In this document: positions 1 to 8,260 of the stretch, in pieces
Layout: each line of letters begins with the position of its first letter
Position numbering within the stretch: position 1 is the first letter of the stretch
Source of the DNA: Arthrobacter sp. Edens01
GTDB lineage: Bacteria > Actinomycetota > Actinomycetes > Actinomycetales > Micrococcaceae
Direction of reading: 5' to 3'
Length of the DNA stretch: 64,000 nucleotides
NCBI RefSeq assembly: GCF_001307035.1
Contig: NZ_LKIU01000002.1
Coordinates: 603,088-667,087 of the forward strand
Position numbers and translations under genes: made by a program
Notes under the pieces: model-generated
The model's database searches: none
What the model saw: the letters and a program-made list of their open reading frames with translations, nothing else
Told to the model about the DNA's origin: nothing

Positions 1-52
1 GGAAGACCTCCTGGCGGCTGGCGCAGCGGATCTGACCGAGCTGGCATCCTAA
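1..52 (+). CDS. hemC: Hydroxymethylbilane synthase, C-terminal end (partial)
   Basis: The window opens inside a reading frame (codons from base 2) that ends in TAA at 50-52. It encodes only about 16 residues, ending EDLLAAGAADLTELAS. The identity is inferred mainly from position: hemD starts 14 bp later and hemB-hemL follow, the usual actinobacterial order hemC-hemD-hemB-hemL. Sixteen residues cannot prove a family, so the call depends on context. Confidence 0.55.
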   Translation, partial: EDLLAAGAADLTELAS

Positions 53-66
53 GCGGCCGCGCCTAG

Positions 67-969
67 ATGACCGGAGGAAGCAGCAGGGAGAACCGGGCCG
101 CAGGCGGGTCCGGCGGTTCCCTGTCCGGAGCTGACGTGGTGCTGCTGCGCAGTCCCGGCCGCGCAGGCCCCATGACCCGCGAACTTCGTTCCCGGGGAGC
201 GCGGGTACATCTGATGCCCCTGATCGACTTCCAGCGGCCGGCGGACACCGAACCGGTTTCCGCCGGCCTGCGCAGGCTTGGTGCAGGGGACTTCACCTGG
301 ATTATCTTTACGTCCGCTACGACCGTCGGGGCTCTCTCCCTCGCTGCGGAGGACCTCGGCGGAACCCTGCCCGGCCTGTGCTCCGGCACGCGGGTGGCAG
401 CCGTCGGCAAGGGAACGGCCCGTGCACTCGAAGCGGCCGGCATCTCAACGGACCTGCTTCCCGGCGCGGACCAGTCAGCACGCGGGCTCGCCGCGGCATG
501 GCCGGCGTCGGAAGACGGAGCGAACCGGGTTTTCCTGCCGCAGGCGAACATAGCCGATCCGTTCCTGCGGACCGCGCTGGCTGCCTCCGGCTGGGACGTC
601 TGCACCGTTGCCGCATACGAGACGGTGGACTATCCGGCTCCGGAAGACCGCCGAATCAGCGCCGAGCCGGAGGGCGACCAGGAACTGCTTTCCCCGTCCC
701 GGTACCGTGCCGGCGCAGCGTTCCCGCACGCCGTCGTCGTAACCTCTCCCAGCACCGCCCGGCGGTTCGTCCGCGATGCACTGGTGCCCGGAACCGCCGT
801 GCTCGCAGCCATCGGTGATCCCACGGCCGCCGAACTGCGCGGGCTGGGCCATCCGGCGGCCGCCACGGCAGAGCACCCCACTCCCGCCGGAATCGCCCGT
901 GCCGTGGAAGCGGCGCTGGCAACCATAGATTTCCCACACCCTGACCCGGAAGGCAGAGAACAGCCATGA
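67..969 (+). CDS. hemD: Uroporphyrinogen-III synthase
   Basis: A 300-residue protein that would close and invert ring D of hydroxymethylbilane to make uroporphyrinogen III in the cytoplasm. It has the loose two-lobe HemD pattern: an N-terminal stretch with [13 protein letters not shown], then [15 protein letters not shown] (about residues 76-90), [16 protein letters not shown] (about 111-126), [12 protein letters not shown] and [11 protein letters not shown] near the C-terminus. HemD is weakly conserved, so neighbours carry much of the weight: it lies between the hemC end and hemB. Its stop overlaps the hemB start (ATGA at 966-969), which implies translational coupling. It is slightly longer than many HemD proteins because of a Gly/Ser-rich N-terminal extension and a proline-rich C-terminus. 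Confidence 0.85.
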   Translation: MTGGSSRENRAAGGSGGSLSGADVVLLRSPGRAGPMTRELRSRGARVHLMPLIDFQRPADTEPVSAGLRRLGAGDFTWIIFTSATTVGALSLAAEDLGGTLPGLCSGTRVAAVGKGTARALEAAGISTDLLPGADQSARGLAAAWPASEDGANRVFLPQANIADPFLRTALAASGWDVCTVAAYETVDYPAPEDRRISAEPEGDQELLSPSRYRAGAAFPHAVVVTSPSTARRFVRDALVPGTAVLAAIGDPTAAELRGLGHPAAATAEHPTPAGIARAVEAALATIDFPHPDPEGREQP

Positions 970-1949
970 GCTTCCCCCAGCACCGCCCCCGCCGGCTGCG
1001 GACCACACCGGCCATGCGGCGGATGACCGCCGAATACCGCCTCGATCCGGCCGAACTCGTGCTCCCGGCCTTCATCCGCGAAGGCATCACGGAACCGAAC
1101 CCCATCACCTCGATGCCCGGCGTCGTGCAGCACACCACACAGACGCTCAAACGCGCCGCTGCTGAAGCCGTGGAGCTCGGCGTCGGCGGCATCATGCTCT
1201 TCGGCATCCCCGCTGAGCGAGATGCCGAAGGCAGCGCCGGAACCGATCCCGAAGGCGTGCTGAACAAGGCAATCGCTGACGTGCGTGCTGAAGTCGGCGA
1301 CGACCTGGTGATCATGAGTGACGTCTGCCTGGACGAATTCACCGACCACGGCCACTGCGGTGTGCTCGATTCAAACGGCGTGGTGGACAACGACACCACT
1401 CTTGAAATCTACGGCCGCATGGCAGTGGAGCAGGCCCGCGCCGGAGCGCACGTCCTCGGCCCGTCCGGCATGATGGACGGCCAGGTCGCCGTGATCCGCC
1501 ACGCCCTTGACCGGGCAGGGTTCCAGGACGTCTCAGTCATTGCCTACGCCGCAAAGTACGCGTCGGCGTTCTACGGTCCGTTCCGTGAGGCAGTGGACTC
1601 CCAGCTCAAGGGAGACCGGCGAACCTACCAGATGGACGCAGCCAACCGCCGCGAAGCACTCCTGGAGGTCGAGCTCGACCTCGAAGAGGGCGCAGACATG
1701 GTCATGGTCAAGCCGGCCATGAGCTACCTGGACATCCTCGCGGATGTCGCGGCGATGTCCCCGGTTCCGGTAGCGGCTTACCAGATCTCCGGCGAATACG
1801 CGATGATCGAAGCTGCGGCCGCGAACGGCTGGATCGACCGCCGCCGCGCCATCGAAGAATCCGTCCTCGGCATCAAGCGTGCCGGTGCCAACATCATTCT
1901 CACGTACTGGGCTGCCGAGCTGGCCGCCTGGCTGAAGGAAAGCAAGTAA
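966..1949 (+). CDS. hemB: Delta-aminolevulinic acid dehydratase (porphobilinogen synthase)
   Basis: A 327-residue TIM-barrel enzyme that condenses two 5-aminolevulinate molecules to porphobilinogen. Both Schiff-base lysines are visible: K197 in [13 protein letters not shown] and K249 in [13 protein letters not shown]. The metal loop [14 protein letters not shown] (about 119-132) has Cys121 and Cys131, but Asp where the classical zinc enzyme has its middle Cys, a pattern I recall from other actinobacteria. The start ATG overlaps the hemD stop by 4 bp, and the TAA stop overlaps the hemL start (TAATG at 1947-1951), so hemD-hemB-hemL look translationally coupled. Confidence 0.97.
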   Translation: MSFPQHRPRRLRTTPAMRRMTAEYRLDPAELVLPAFIREGITEPNPITSMPGVVQHTTQTLKRAAAEAVELGVGGIMLFGIPAERDAEGSAGTDPEGVLNKAIADVRAEVGDDLVIMSDVCLDEFTDHGHCGVLDSNGVVDNDTTLEIYGRMAVEQARAGAHVLGPSGMMDGQVAVIRHALDRAGFQDVSVIAYAAKYASAFYGPFREAVDSQLKGDRRTYQMDAANRREALLEVELDLEEGADMVMVKPAMSYLDILADVAAMSPVPVAAYQISGEYAMIEAAAANGWIDRRRAIEESVLGIKRAGANIILTYWAAELAAWLKESK

Positions 1950-3265
1950 TGACCCAGACGACCTCCTCCGAAGAGCTCTTTGACCGCGCCCGTGCCCTGA
2001 TGCCCGGCGGCGTGAACTCACCCGTGCGCGCCTTCGGCTCGGTGGGCGGCACCCCGCGCTTCCTGGTTTCCGCCAAGGGCCCGTACGTCACCGACTCCGA
2101 GGGCCGCGAATATGTGGACCTGGTTTGCTCCTGGGGCCCGGCGCTGGTGGGCCACTCCCACCCCGACGTCCTGGCCGCCGTGCATGCCGCAGTTGACCGC
2201 GGACTGTCCTTTGGCGCTTCCACTCCGGCAGAGGCCGAGCTGGCAGCCCTGGTGATGGACCGGGTCAAGCCGGTTGAGCGCCTGCGCATGGTGTCCACCG
2301 GCACCGAAGCCACCATGACAGCCGTGCGCCTGGCCCGGGGATTCACCGGCAGGAACCTGGTTATCAAGTTCGCCGGCTGCTACCACGGCCACCTGGATTC
2401 CCTGCTCGCATCCGCCGGTTCCGGCGTCGCGACCCTGGCGCTGCCCGGCTCCGCCGGCGTTACCGAGGCCACTGCAGCGGAGACGCTGGTGCTGCCCTAC
2501 AACGACGTCGCTGCCGTGGAAGCAGCGTTCGCCGAGCACGGCGCGAACATCGCTGCTGTCATCACCGAGGCGGCCCCCGCGAATATGGGTGTTGTTACCC
2601 CTGCTGAGGGCTTCAACGCCGCGTTGTCCCGAATCACCACGGCCCACGGCGCCCTGCTCATCCTTGACGAAGTCCTCACCGGCTTCCGCACCTCCCCTGC
2701 GGGCTACTGGGGTCTGACCGGCCAGAAGGAAGGCTGGGCTCCGGACCTGTACACCTTCGGCAAGGTCATTGGTGGCGGCATGCCCGTAGCTGCCCTGGGC
2801 GGCCGCGCCGAGGTCATGGACTACCTGGCGCCAATCGGCCCGGTCTACCAGGCCGGCACCCTGTCCGGTAACCCGATCGCCATGGCTGCCGGCGTAGCAA
2901 CGCTGACCGCAGCCACCGCCGAGGTCTATGCGAACATCGACGCACGCTCGGCCCAGCTGTCCCAGGCTGTCTCCGATGCGCTCTCCGCAGAAGGCGTGAA
3001 CCACAGCGTCCAGCGTGCCGGAAACCTGTTCAGCATCGCGTTCGGCAGTGCCGGGAACGGGGTACACAACTACGCTGACGCCCTGGCCCAGGAAGCATTC
3101 CGCTTCAAGCCGTTCTTCCACTCGATGCTTGACTCGGGTGTCTACCTGCCGCCGTCGGTCTTCGAAGCCTGGTTCCTTTCGGGCGCACACGATGACGCCG
3201 CGATGGACCGGATCCTGGCGGCCCTGCCGGCAGCAGCGAAGGCTGCGGCTGCCGCCCAGCCCTAG
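1949..3265 (+). CDS. hemL: Glutamate-1-semialdehyde 2,1-aminomutase
   Basis: A 438-residue class-III PLP aminotransferase-fold enzyme that isomerises glutamate-1-semialdehyde to 5-aminolevulinate in the C5 pathway. The PLP lysine is K272 in [11 protein letters not shown]. The cofactor Asp is D240 in [12 protein letters not shown], and the N-terminal substrate loop [11 protein letters not shown] is present. Its presence means the organism makes ALA from glutamyl-tRNA. It is the last gene of the hem run. Translation likely couples to hemB through the TAATG overlap. An 18-bp gap separates its stop from the long palindrome at 3283-3338. Confidence 0.97.
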   Translation: MTQTTSSEELFDRARALMPGGVNSPVRAFGSVGGTPRFLVSAKGPYVTDSEGREYVDLVCSWGPALVGHSHPDVLAAVHAAVDRGLSFGASTPAEAELAALVMDRVKPVERLRMVSTGTEATMTAVRLARGFTGRNLVIKFAGCYHGHLDSLLASAGSGVATLALPGSAGVTEATAAETLVLPYNDVAAVEAAFAEHGANIAAVITEAAPANMGVVTPAEGFNAALSRITTAHGALLILDEVLTGFRTSPAGYWGLTGQKEGWAPDLYTFGKVIGGGMPVAALGGRAEVMDYLAPIGPVYQAGTLSGNPIAMAAGVATLTAATAEVYANIDARSAQLSQAVSDALSAEGVNHSVQRAGNLFSIAFGSAGNGVHNYADALAQEAFRFKPFFHSMLDSGVYLPPSVFEAWFLSGAHDDAAMDRILAALPAAAKAAAAAQP

Positions 3266-3282
3266 CGCCCTCCCTCCCGCGT

Positions 3283-3338
3283 CGAGATGACAGAAACTGC
3301 CCGTATCAGCACTGATACGGGCAGTTTCTGCTATCTCG
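3283..3338. repeat. Long palindrome, copy 1 (27-bp arms)
   Basis: Arms 3283-3309 and 3312-3338 are complementary except for two adjacent positions, with a 2-base loop. The core is CAGAAACTGCCCGTATC and its reverse complement. It sits between the convergent ends of hemL (plus) and the ABC permease (minus), so it may act as a two-way transcription stop. There is no T-run after either arm. A near-identical copy lies at 5169-5225, so it may belong to a dispersed repeat family. Confidence 0.85.
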
Positions 3339-3347
3339 GTGAAGTGC

Positions 3348-4166
3348 CTAGCCCAGGATGTCCCGGCGGTTCAGCGCCCACACCGCCAGCCCCGTGAAAA
3401 GGATGCAGGCAGCGGCGAGCAGTCCCAGACCGGGTAAGTCGAAGCCATCCGCCAGAGGGTCGTTCCGGTAGGCCCCGGAATAAGGCGAGAAGTTCCGCAG
3501 CCAGTCCAGGTCCGAGTTCTGGTTCGCAAGCGCGTTCATGACGTAACCCGCTGCAGCCACCCCGGCGGCGGTACCCAAGGCCACGGTCCGGCGGCCGGTG
3601 AGGGCACCTGCTGCCATCGCGATGCTGCCGGACAGATAACCCAGTCCAAGCCACGCTGCCTCCACTGCCGCCACGTTTGCGGCGTCCAGGCCAAGCTCGG
3701 AGGGGCCGCTGAGGGCAAGCACCACTACCGCCGTCGCCACAGCGAACCAGAGGAGCCTCACCAGGATCCCCAGCGCTGACTCCACGGCATACCGGACCCT
3801 GCCGACGCCATGGGAAAGGACCAGCTCCAGCCGCCCGGATTCTTCGGCGCCTGCTATTGCCGTGCTTCCCCAGGAAACCGCAGCCGCAGTGATGAGGACG
3901 AACCCCAGCAGCCCGAAGAACGTTGCCTGGACGTACCCCGGACCGGAGAGGATGTCCTCGTAGCCCAGGGCATTCACCAGCTCGGGAGGAAGCGAGCTGA
4001 TCAGGCTGCGCATGTCGGCGCCGTTCATGGAGGGGTAGAGCGGCAGGTAGAGCAGCAGCACGGCGGCAAGGGCCGCGGTCCAGATGAGGGTCGAGCGCCA
4101 TGAATCGATGACCGCCCTGCGGAAGACCGGCAGCGGTTTTGGCGTGGAGATCATCGGCGGGCTCAT
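3348..4166 (-). CDS. ABC-2 type transporter permease subunit
   Basis: A 272-residue integral membrane protein with about six hydrophobic segments, for example IWTAALAAVLLLYLPLY, FFGLLGFVLITAAAV and LGLLAAACILFTGLAVWAL. The motif GAEESGRLELVLSHGV after the second segment is typical of ABC-2 exporters, where it lies in the cytoplasmic loop. It would form the membrane channel for the ATPase encoded just upstream, whose stop overlaps this start by 4 bp (ATGA). The substrate cannot be read from sequence; lipids, drugs or peptides are all possible for this family. The gene pair lies between two copies of the same palindrome. Confidence 0.82.
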   Translation of the reverse strand: MSPPMISTPKPLPVFRRAVIDSWRSTLIWTAALAAVLLLYLPLYPSMNGADMRSLISSLPPELVNALGYEDILSGPGYVQATFFGLLGFVLITAAAVSWGSTAIAGAEESGRLELVLSHGVGRVRYAVESALGILVRLLWFAVATAVVVLALSGPSELGLDAANVAAVEAAWLGLGYLSGSIAMAAGALTGRRTVALGTAAGVAAAGYVMNALANQNSDLDWLRNFSPYSGAYRNDPLADGFDLPGLGLLAAACILFTGLAVWALNRRDILG

Positions 4167-5107
4167 TCCGGACCCTTTCGAATGTCCCCGGGAGCGGCGT
4201 CGGGCCCGCCGTACAGCTGCAGCACTGATTCCTCGAGGTCAGGTTCTTCCACTGCAAGGTCCAGTATCCGGTGCCGTGCGAGCACCCTGATGAAGGCGTC
4301 AACCCCGCCGTCCAGCGTGCCCCGGACACGGGCAGTTCCATCCTGCCACGTGACGGTTCCCTGCAGTCCCGCAGCAGCGAGTTCGTCTTCCAGCACCGGG
4401 CCGGCCCCGCCAGCGGCTGCCAGCGAAGCCCTTACATGACGCAGTCGGTTTAGGCGCAGGGAGGCTACGTCCCCCTGCGCCACCACTTTGCCCAGCGAGA
4501 GGACGGCAACCTGGTCAGCGCTTTGCTGGATTTCGCTGAGGACGTGGGAGCTGAGCAGGACGGTGCGGCCTGCAGCGCGTGCCTCGGCGAGCATTTCCAG
4601 GAACTCGCGCTGGACCAGCGGATCGAGTCCGCTGGTGGGCTCGTCAAGGACCAACAGGTCCGGGTCATGCATAAAGGCCTGCACCAGGCCCAGCTTCTGC
4701 CGGTTGCCCTTGGACAGGGTTCGAACCGGCCGGGAAAGGTCCAGACCCAGCCGCTCAGCGAGTGTTTCAACGCGTCCGGCAGGAACCGGTGAGCTGATCT
4801 GCGCGAAGTGTTCCAGCAGTGTCCGGCCCCGGGCCCGGCCGTTGAGCCGGAGGTCTCCGGGAACGTAGCCGATTCGGCGGCGCAGGGCGGGTCCGCCGGA
4901 CCGTGGCGGAACCCCCAGGACGAGGGCCTGGCCCGACGACGGCCGGATGATGTCCAGCAGCATCCGCAGGGTTGTGGTCTTGCCGGAACCGTTGGGGCCG
5001 ATCAGCCCGAAGACACATCCAGGCTGGACACTCAGGTCCAGTGAATCCACGGCCGTGCGGGACCCGTAGCGCTTGGTCAGCGCCCGGGTTTCTATGACCG
5101 GCGGCAT
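4163..5107 (-). CDS. ABC transporter ATP-binding protein (exporter type)
   Basis: A 314-residue ABC ATPase. Walker A is GPNGSGKT (37-44), the signature is LSKGNRQKL (131-139), Walker B is LLVLDEP (151-157) with the D-loop SGLDP, and the switch His lies in LLSSHVLSEIQ. A C-terminal tail of roughly 90 residues after the nucleotide-binding domain resembles the accessory domain of drug/lantibiotic-type exporters. The start is supported by a GGGAGG ribosome-binding site about 6 bases upstream. It is the first gene of a two-gene minus-strand operon with the permease; together they would form a homodimeric ATPase plus permease exporter of unknown substrate. Confidence 0.9.
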   Translation of the reverse strand: MPPVIETRALTKRYGSRTAVDSLDLSVQPGCVFGLIGPNGSGKTTTLRMLLDIIRPSSGQALVLGVPPRSGGPALRRRIGYVPGDLRLNGRARGRTLLEHFAQISSPVPAGRVETLAERLGLDLSRPVRTLSKGNRQKLGLVQAFMHDPDLLVLDEPTSGLDPLVQREFLEMLAEARAAGRTVLLSSHVLSEIQQSADQVAVLSLGKVVAQGDVASLRLNRLRHVRASLAAAGGAGPVLEDELAAAGLQGTVTWQDGTARVRGTLDGGVDAFIRVLARHRILDLAVEEPDLEESVLQLYGGPDAAPGDIRKGPE

Positions 5108-5168
5108 TCGGCACCTCCCACTCGGCAGTGGACATTATGCTAGCTCCGCTCCGGGCCGGTTGAACTCC

Positions 5169-5225
5169 CGAGATAGCAGAAACTGCCCGTATCCGGGATG
5201 GATACGGGCAGTTTCTGCTATCTCG
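5169..5225. repeat. Long palindrome, copy 2 (perfect 26-bp arms)
   Basis: Arms 5169-5194 and 5200-5225 are perfect reverse complements around a 5-base loop (GGGAT). The core is the same CAGAAACTGCCCGTATC as in copy 1 at 3283-3338. It lies 19 bp beyond the metQ stop on the minus strand and upstream of the ABC ATPase start, so it could insulate the met operon from the ABC operon. It has no T-run, so it is not a textbook intrinsic terminator. Confidence 0.9.
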
Positions 5226-5244
5226 ATGAGGCGGCGAACCGGGC

Positions 5245-6084
5245 TTAGAACGCCGGGGTCACGTCACCGTTGGGCCACTTCTCCTCGATGAAGGACTTCA
5301 CCTCGGGGGAGTGGAGGAGCTCTTCGAGCTTGTCGATCCGGGCGTCCTTGCTGCCGGCCTTCCAAGCCAGCAGGTTGGCGTACGGATTGTTGTCGAGGGA
5401 CTCCACCAGCAGGGCGTCCTCCGTCTTCAAACCGGCGTCGAGGATGTAGTTGCCGTTGATGATTGCAAGATCCACGGTGGGATCGGAGAGATCGTTGACC
5501 AGCAGTTCAGCCTGGTTCTCGACGAAATCCAGGTTCTTCGGGTTCTGCTCGTCGTTCAGCGAGATCACGGAAGCGTCCGCGGGGACATCCTTGAGCAGGC
5601 CGGCGTCCTCAAGCAGGGCAAGGGCCCGGGCCTGGTTGGATGGATCATTGGTGATGGCTACGCGGGCACCTTCTTCGACGTCGGAGATGTCCTGGTGCTT
5701 TTTGCTGAAGACCGCGTAGGGCTCAATGTGGATGCCTTCCCCGCGCTCAAAGTCGTATCCGCGTTCCTCGATCTGTGCGTCCAGGTAGGCGCTGTGCTGG
5801 AAGTAGTTGGCGTCGATTGAGCCGTCATCCAGGGAGATATTCGGGGTCACGTAGTCATCGAACGGAACAACTTCGAGTTCCAGTCCGGCATCTGCGGCGA
5901 GGTTGTCGGCCACGTATTCCAGGATGACAGCGTGCGGCTGCGGGCTGGCGCCCACAGTCAAGGAGACCGGATTGGCAGGATCGAGGCTCTCCACAGCGCT
6001 GGAGGAGGATTCAGAACCCCCGCAAGCCGTCAGCGCCAGAGCCGCGGCCACGCCGGTGGCCACGAGTGAAAATGCTTTCCGCAT
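5245..6084 (-). CDS. metQ: MetQ/NlpA-family substrate-binding lipoprotein
   Basis: A 279-residue lipoprotein with a signal peptide and lipobox LALTACGG (Cys21), so it would be anchored outside the membrane. The mature part has the NlpA-family pattern: SLTVGASPQPHAVILEYV, LELEVVPFDDYVTPN, DANYFQHSAYLD, RVAITNDPSNQARAL and DLAIINGNYILDAG. It would capture D/L-methionine or a related compound and deliver it to MetI-MetN, encoded upstream in the same direction. It is separated from metI by 126 bp holding a perfect hairpin (6108-6130), unlike the overlapping metN-metI pair. An AAAGGA site lies about 10 bases before the ATG. Confidence 0.92.
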   Translation of the reverse strand: MRKAFSLVATGVAAALALTACGGSESSSSAVESLDPANPVSLTVGASPQPHAVILEYVADNLAADAGLELEVVPFDDYVTPNISLDDGSIDANYFQHSAYLDAQIEERGYDFERGEGIHIEPYAVFSKKHQDISDVEEGARVAITNDPSNQARALALLEDAGLLKDVPADASVISLNDEQNPKNLDFVENQAELLVNDLSDPTVDLAIINGNYILDAGLKTEDALLVESLDNNPYANLLAWKAGSKDARIDKLEELLHSPEVKSFIEEKWPNGDVTPAF

Positions 6085-6107
6085 TGGATGCGTTTCCTTT
6101 CGAAGGT

Positions 6108-6130
6108 CCGGCCCGGGAACCCCGGGCCGG
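6108..6130 (-). other. Intercistronic hairpin between metI and metQ
   Basis: Perfect 10-bp arms CCGGCCCGGG (6108-6117) and CCCGGGCCGG (6121-6130) with a 3-base loop lie 24 bp upstream of metQ, within the metN-metI-metQ transcription unit. No T-run follows on the minus strand. It could be an RNA-processing or stability element that sets metQ expression separately from metNI. That role is inference; the inverted repeat is direct observation. Confidence 0.6.
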
Positions 6131-6210
6131 CTGTTGTGCAGCTAGCGGCTACTGGCTGCAGGCTCCGGCGGGTGCGCAGGCACCGGCCGGAAAAACTGGG
6201 GTGCGCGGAA

Positions 6211-7011
6211 TCAGACCCGGGTCCGCGCATCGTCCGTTGCCGGGGCTTCCGCTGCCGGAGCATCCGCGGCCGGGACAGCGGGTGCCGCTGCCCGCGAAGG
6301 ACGCCGGCGACGCCGCGTGGTGCCCGCTGCTGAACGGTGGTCGACCCTGCGGGCGGCAAAGTCTCCCGCAAGCTGGATGATCTGGACGATCGCAACGATG
6401 ATGACGATCGTGACGACCATAACGGCCGTGTCGAAGCGCTGGACGCCGTAGTTGTAGGCCAGCCGGCCCAGGCCTCCGCCGCCGATGATGCCTGCCATGG
6501 CTGAGTAGCCCACGAGGGTTACCAGGGTGGTGGTCAGGGCTGCGACCAGTCCGGGAAGGGCCTCCGGCATCAGAACCTTGCGGATAACCTGCATCCGGGT
6601 GGAACCCATGACCAGGGCAGCATCGATCTTCCCGCCTGCCACATCACGCAGGGAGGTCTCCACCAGGCGTGCGAAGAACGGAATAGTGCCGATGCTCAGG
6701 GGCACGCATGCAGCCAGCGGGCCGATCGAGGAACCGGTGACCAGACGGGAGAACGGAATCAGGATCACCATCAGGATCGCGAACGGAATTGAACGCGTGA
6801 TGTTCACAATGATGTCCGAGAGGATCCGGTTGGTAACCGGCATGGGCCGCAGGCCGCCGGGTGCGGAGGTGTGCAGGAAGATTCCCAGTGGCAGCCCGAT
6901 GAGGAGCGTGAAGAAACCGGACACACCAACCATCAGCAGGGTGTCGGCCACGGCCTCGGGCAGTGCCTTGGTGATGCCGGGATTGTTCGCAAGTTCTTCG
7001 AACAGGTTCAT
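6211..7011 (-). CDS. metI: Methionine ABC transporter permease
   Basis: A 266-residue permease with about five membrane segments and the binding-protein-dependent transport signature. The N-terminal half has ITKALPEAVADTLLMVGVSG and FTLLIGLPLGIFLH. The central region has RSIPFAILMVILIPF and IPFFARLVETSLRDV, and the EAA-type loop reads VMGSTRMQVIRKVLMPEALPG. A second signature, GYSAMAGIIGGGGLGRLAYNYG, is characteristic of MetI. The last roughly 35 residues are an Arg then Ala/Pro-rich tail, not part of the fold. Its start overlaps the metN stop by 4 bp. Confidence 0.95.
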   Translation of the reverse strand: MNLFEELANNPGITKALPEAVADTLLMVGVSGFFTLLIGLPLGIFLHTSAPGGLRPMPVTNRILSDIIVNITRSIPFAILMVILIPFSRLVTGSSIGPLAACVPLSIGTIPFFARLVETSLRDVAGGKIDAALVMGSTRMQVIRKVLMPEALPGLVAALTTTLVTLVGYSAMAGIIGGGGLGRLAYNYGVQRFDTAVMVVTIVIIVAIVQIIQLAGDFAARRVDHRSAAGTTRRRRRPSRAAAPAVPAADAPAAEAPATDDARTRV

Positions 7012-7988
7012 GCTGCCACCTCCACTGAAACGCCCTGGCCGGCCAGGTAGTCCTTCACCGCGTCCATATCCGTCCGTTCGTCGAGCTGCACCCGCAGCCT
7101 GCCGAACCGTTCACCGGCGAGAGTCTCGACGCTGCCGGCAAGGACATTGACGTCCGTGTCGAAGCGCCGGGTCAGTCCGGAGAGCACGGGCTCGGTTGCA
7201 TGTTCGCCAACCATGAGCAGCTCCACCACGGGGCCTCCGGGCACGGGAGGAGTTGCGGGAAGGGGAATCAGCGCCTTGGCCAGACGGCCGCCAAGGTGGG
7301 ATGCGACTTCCTGCAGCGGGCCGTGTTCCACGACCCGTCCGGCCTCGAGCAGCGAGACCGAGTCGCAGATCCGCTTCACTACGTTCATCTCGTGCGTAAT
7401 GATCAGCACGGTCAGTCCCAGCCGGTTGGTCAGCTCGGAAATCAGGTCCAGGATTTCATCCGTTGTCCGCGGGTCCAGGGCAGAGGTTGGTTCATCGCAG
7501 AGCAGCACGTCCGGCTGTGCCGCCAGGGCGCGGGCTATGCCGACCCGCTGTTTCTGGCCGCCGGAGAGCTGGGCCGGGTAAGCGCCGGCGAAGTCCTGCA
7601 GGCCTACGAGCGAAAGCAGTTCGGCAACCCGGGCCTCGGTGTCCTTCCGGCTGGTGCCGACAAGCTCCAGCGGGTGCGCGATGTTGGCTGCCGCCGTGCG
7701 TGAATCCATGAGGTTCGCGTGCTGGAACACCATGCCGATGCGGCGGCGTGCCAGCCGGATCTCGGAGTCCTTGACGTTGGTCAGCTCCCGGCCGTCAATC
7801 GTGACAGTTCCCGACGTCGGGCGGTCCAGCAGCGTCAGGCAGCGCACCAGGGTCGACTTTCCGGCACCGGAATGGCCGATGATGCCGTGGATCGATCCTT
7901 TGGGCACGCTCATGCTGACCCCGTCCAGGGCCACCACGTCACGGGAGCCTTGGCGGTATACCTTGCGCAGGTCGGTAACTGTGATCAT
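7008..7988 (-). CDS. metN: Methionine ABC transporter ATP-binding protein
   Basis: A 326-residue ATPase. Walker A is GHSGAGKS (38-45), the signature LSGGQKQRVG (141-150) and Walker B VLLCDEP (161-167). The C-terminal region (about 245-325, VVELLMVGEHATEPVLSGLTRRF... GRLRVQL) matches the NIL regulatory domain that lets methionine inhibit MetN, so transport is probably feedback-controlled. It is the first gene of metN-metI-metQ, read on the minus strand. I looked for a SAM riboswitch in its upstream region and did not recognise one; a candidate operator is noted at 8138-8160. Confidence 0.95.
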   Translation of the reverse strand: MITVTDLRKVYRQGSRDVVALDGVSMSVPKGSIHGIIGHSGAGKSTLVRCLTLLDRPTSGTVTIDGRELTNVKDSEIRLARRRIGMVFQHANLMDSRTAAANIAHPLELVGTSRKDTEARVAELLSLVGLQDFAGAYPAQLSGGQKQRVGIARALAAQPDVLLCDEPTSALDPRTTDEILDLISELTNRLGLTVLIITHEMNVVKRICDSVSLLEAGRVVEHGPLQEVASHLGGRLAKALIPLPATPPVPGGPVVELLMVGEHATEPVLSGLTRRFDTDVNVLAGSVETLAGERFGRLRVQLDERTDMDAVKDYLAGQGVSVEVAA

Positions 7989-8137
7989 TCATCCTCAATG
8001 TCTGCGTACTTCGTAGGAGGTCGTGCAGGGGGAAAACAGCCCGGAGGAAGGGACGCCAACGGCCCGGCTGTGTGGGAAGTGCCTGCCAATCGCGTGACAC
8101 GGGGCGCGTACGGCCGCGCCCGGGCGCCATCAGCGCC

Positions 8138-8160
8138 TGACACTGTCTTAAGTATGTCAA
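8138..8160 (-). promoter_or_regulatory. Candidate promoter/operator upstream of metN
   Basis: On the minus strand TTGACA (8160-8155) matches a -35 box, but no good -10 box follows at 16-18 bp. The same segment forms an interrupted inverted repeat, TGACA ... TGTCA, around CTTAAG, about 150 bp upstream of metN. This could be a repressor site controlling methionine uptake. Evidence is weak. Confidence 0.25.
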
Positions 8161-8260
8161 TGCTACGCGGGCGGAGGTCCCATACCGAAATCCGGAATGT
8201 GGGGAAGGAACCTGCTGTGCGGGGGATTCCGGGGTATGGACGTGCTGCCCGGGACGTTTA

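Noticed and set aside
2018-3190. A 390-codon minus-strand frame opposite hemL, and a similar one opposite UPF0182 (28217-29254)
   Set aside because: Both are shadows of strongly supported genes, without ribosome-binding sites or recognisable motifs.
7989-8260. SAM riboswitch upstream of metN
   Set aside because: I looked for the conserved core and pseudoknot of SAM-type elements and saw none; only a weak -35-like box and an interrupted inverted repeat.
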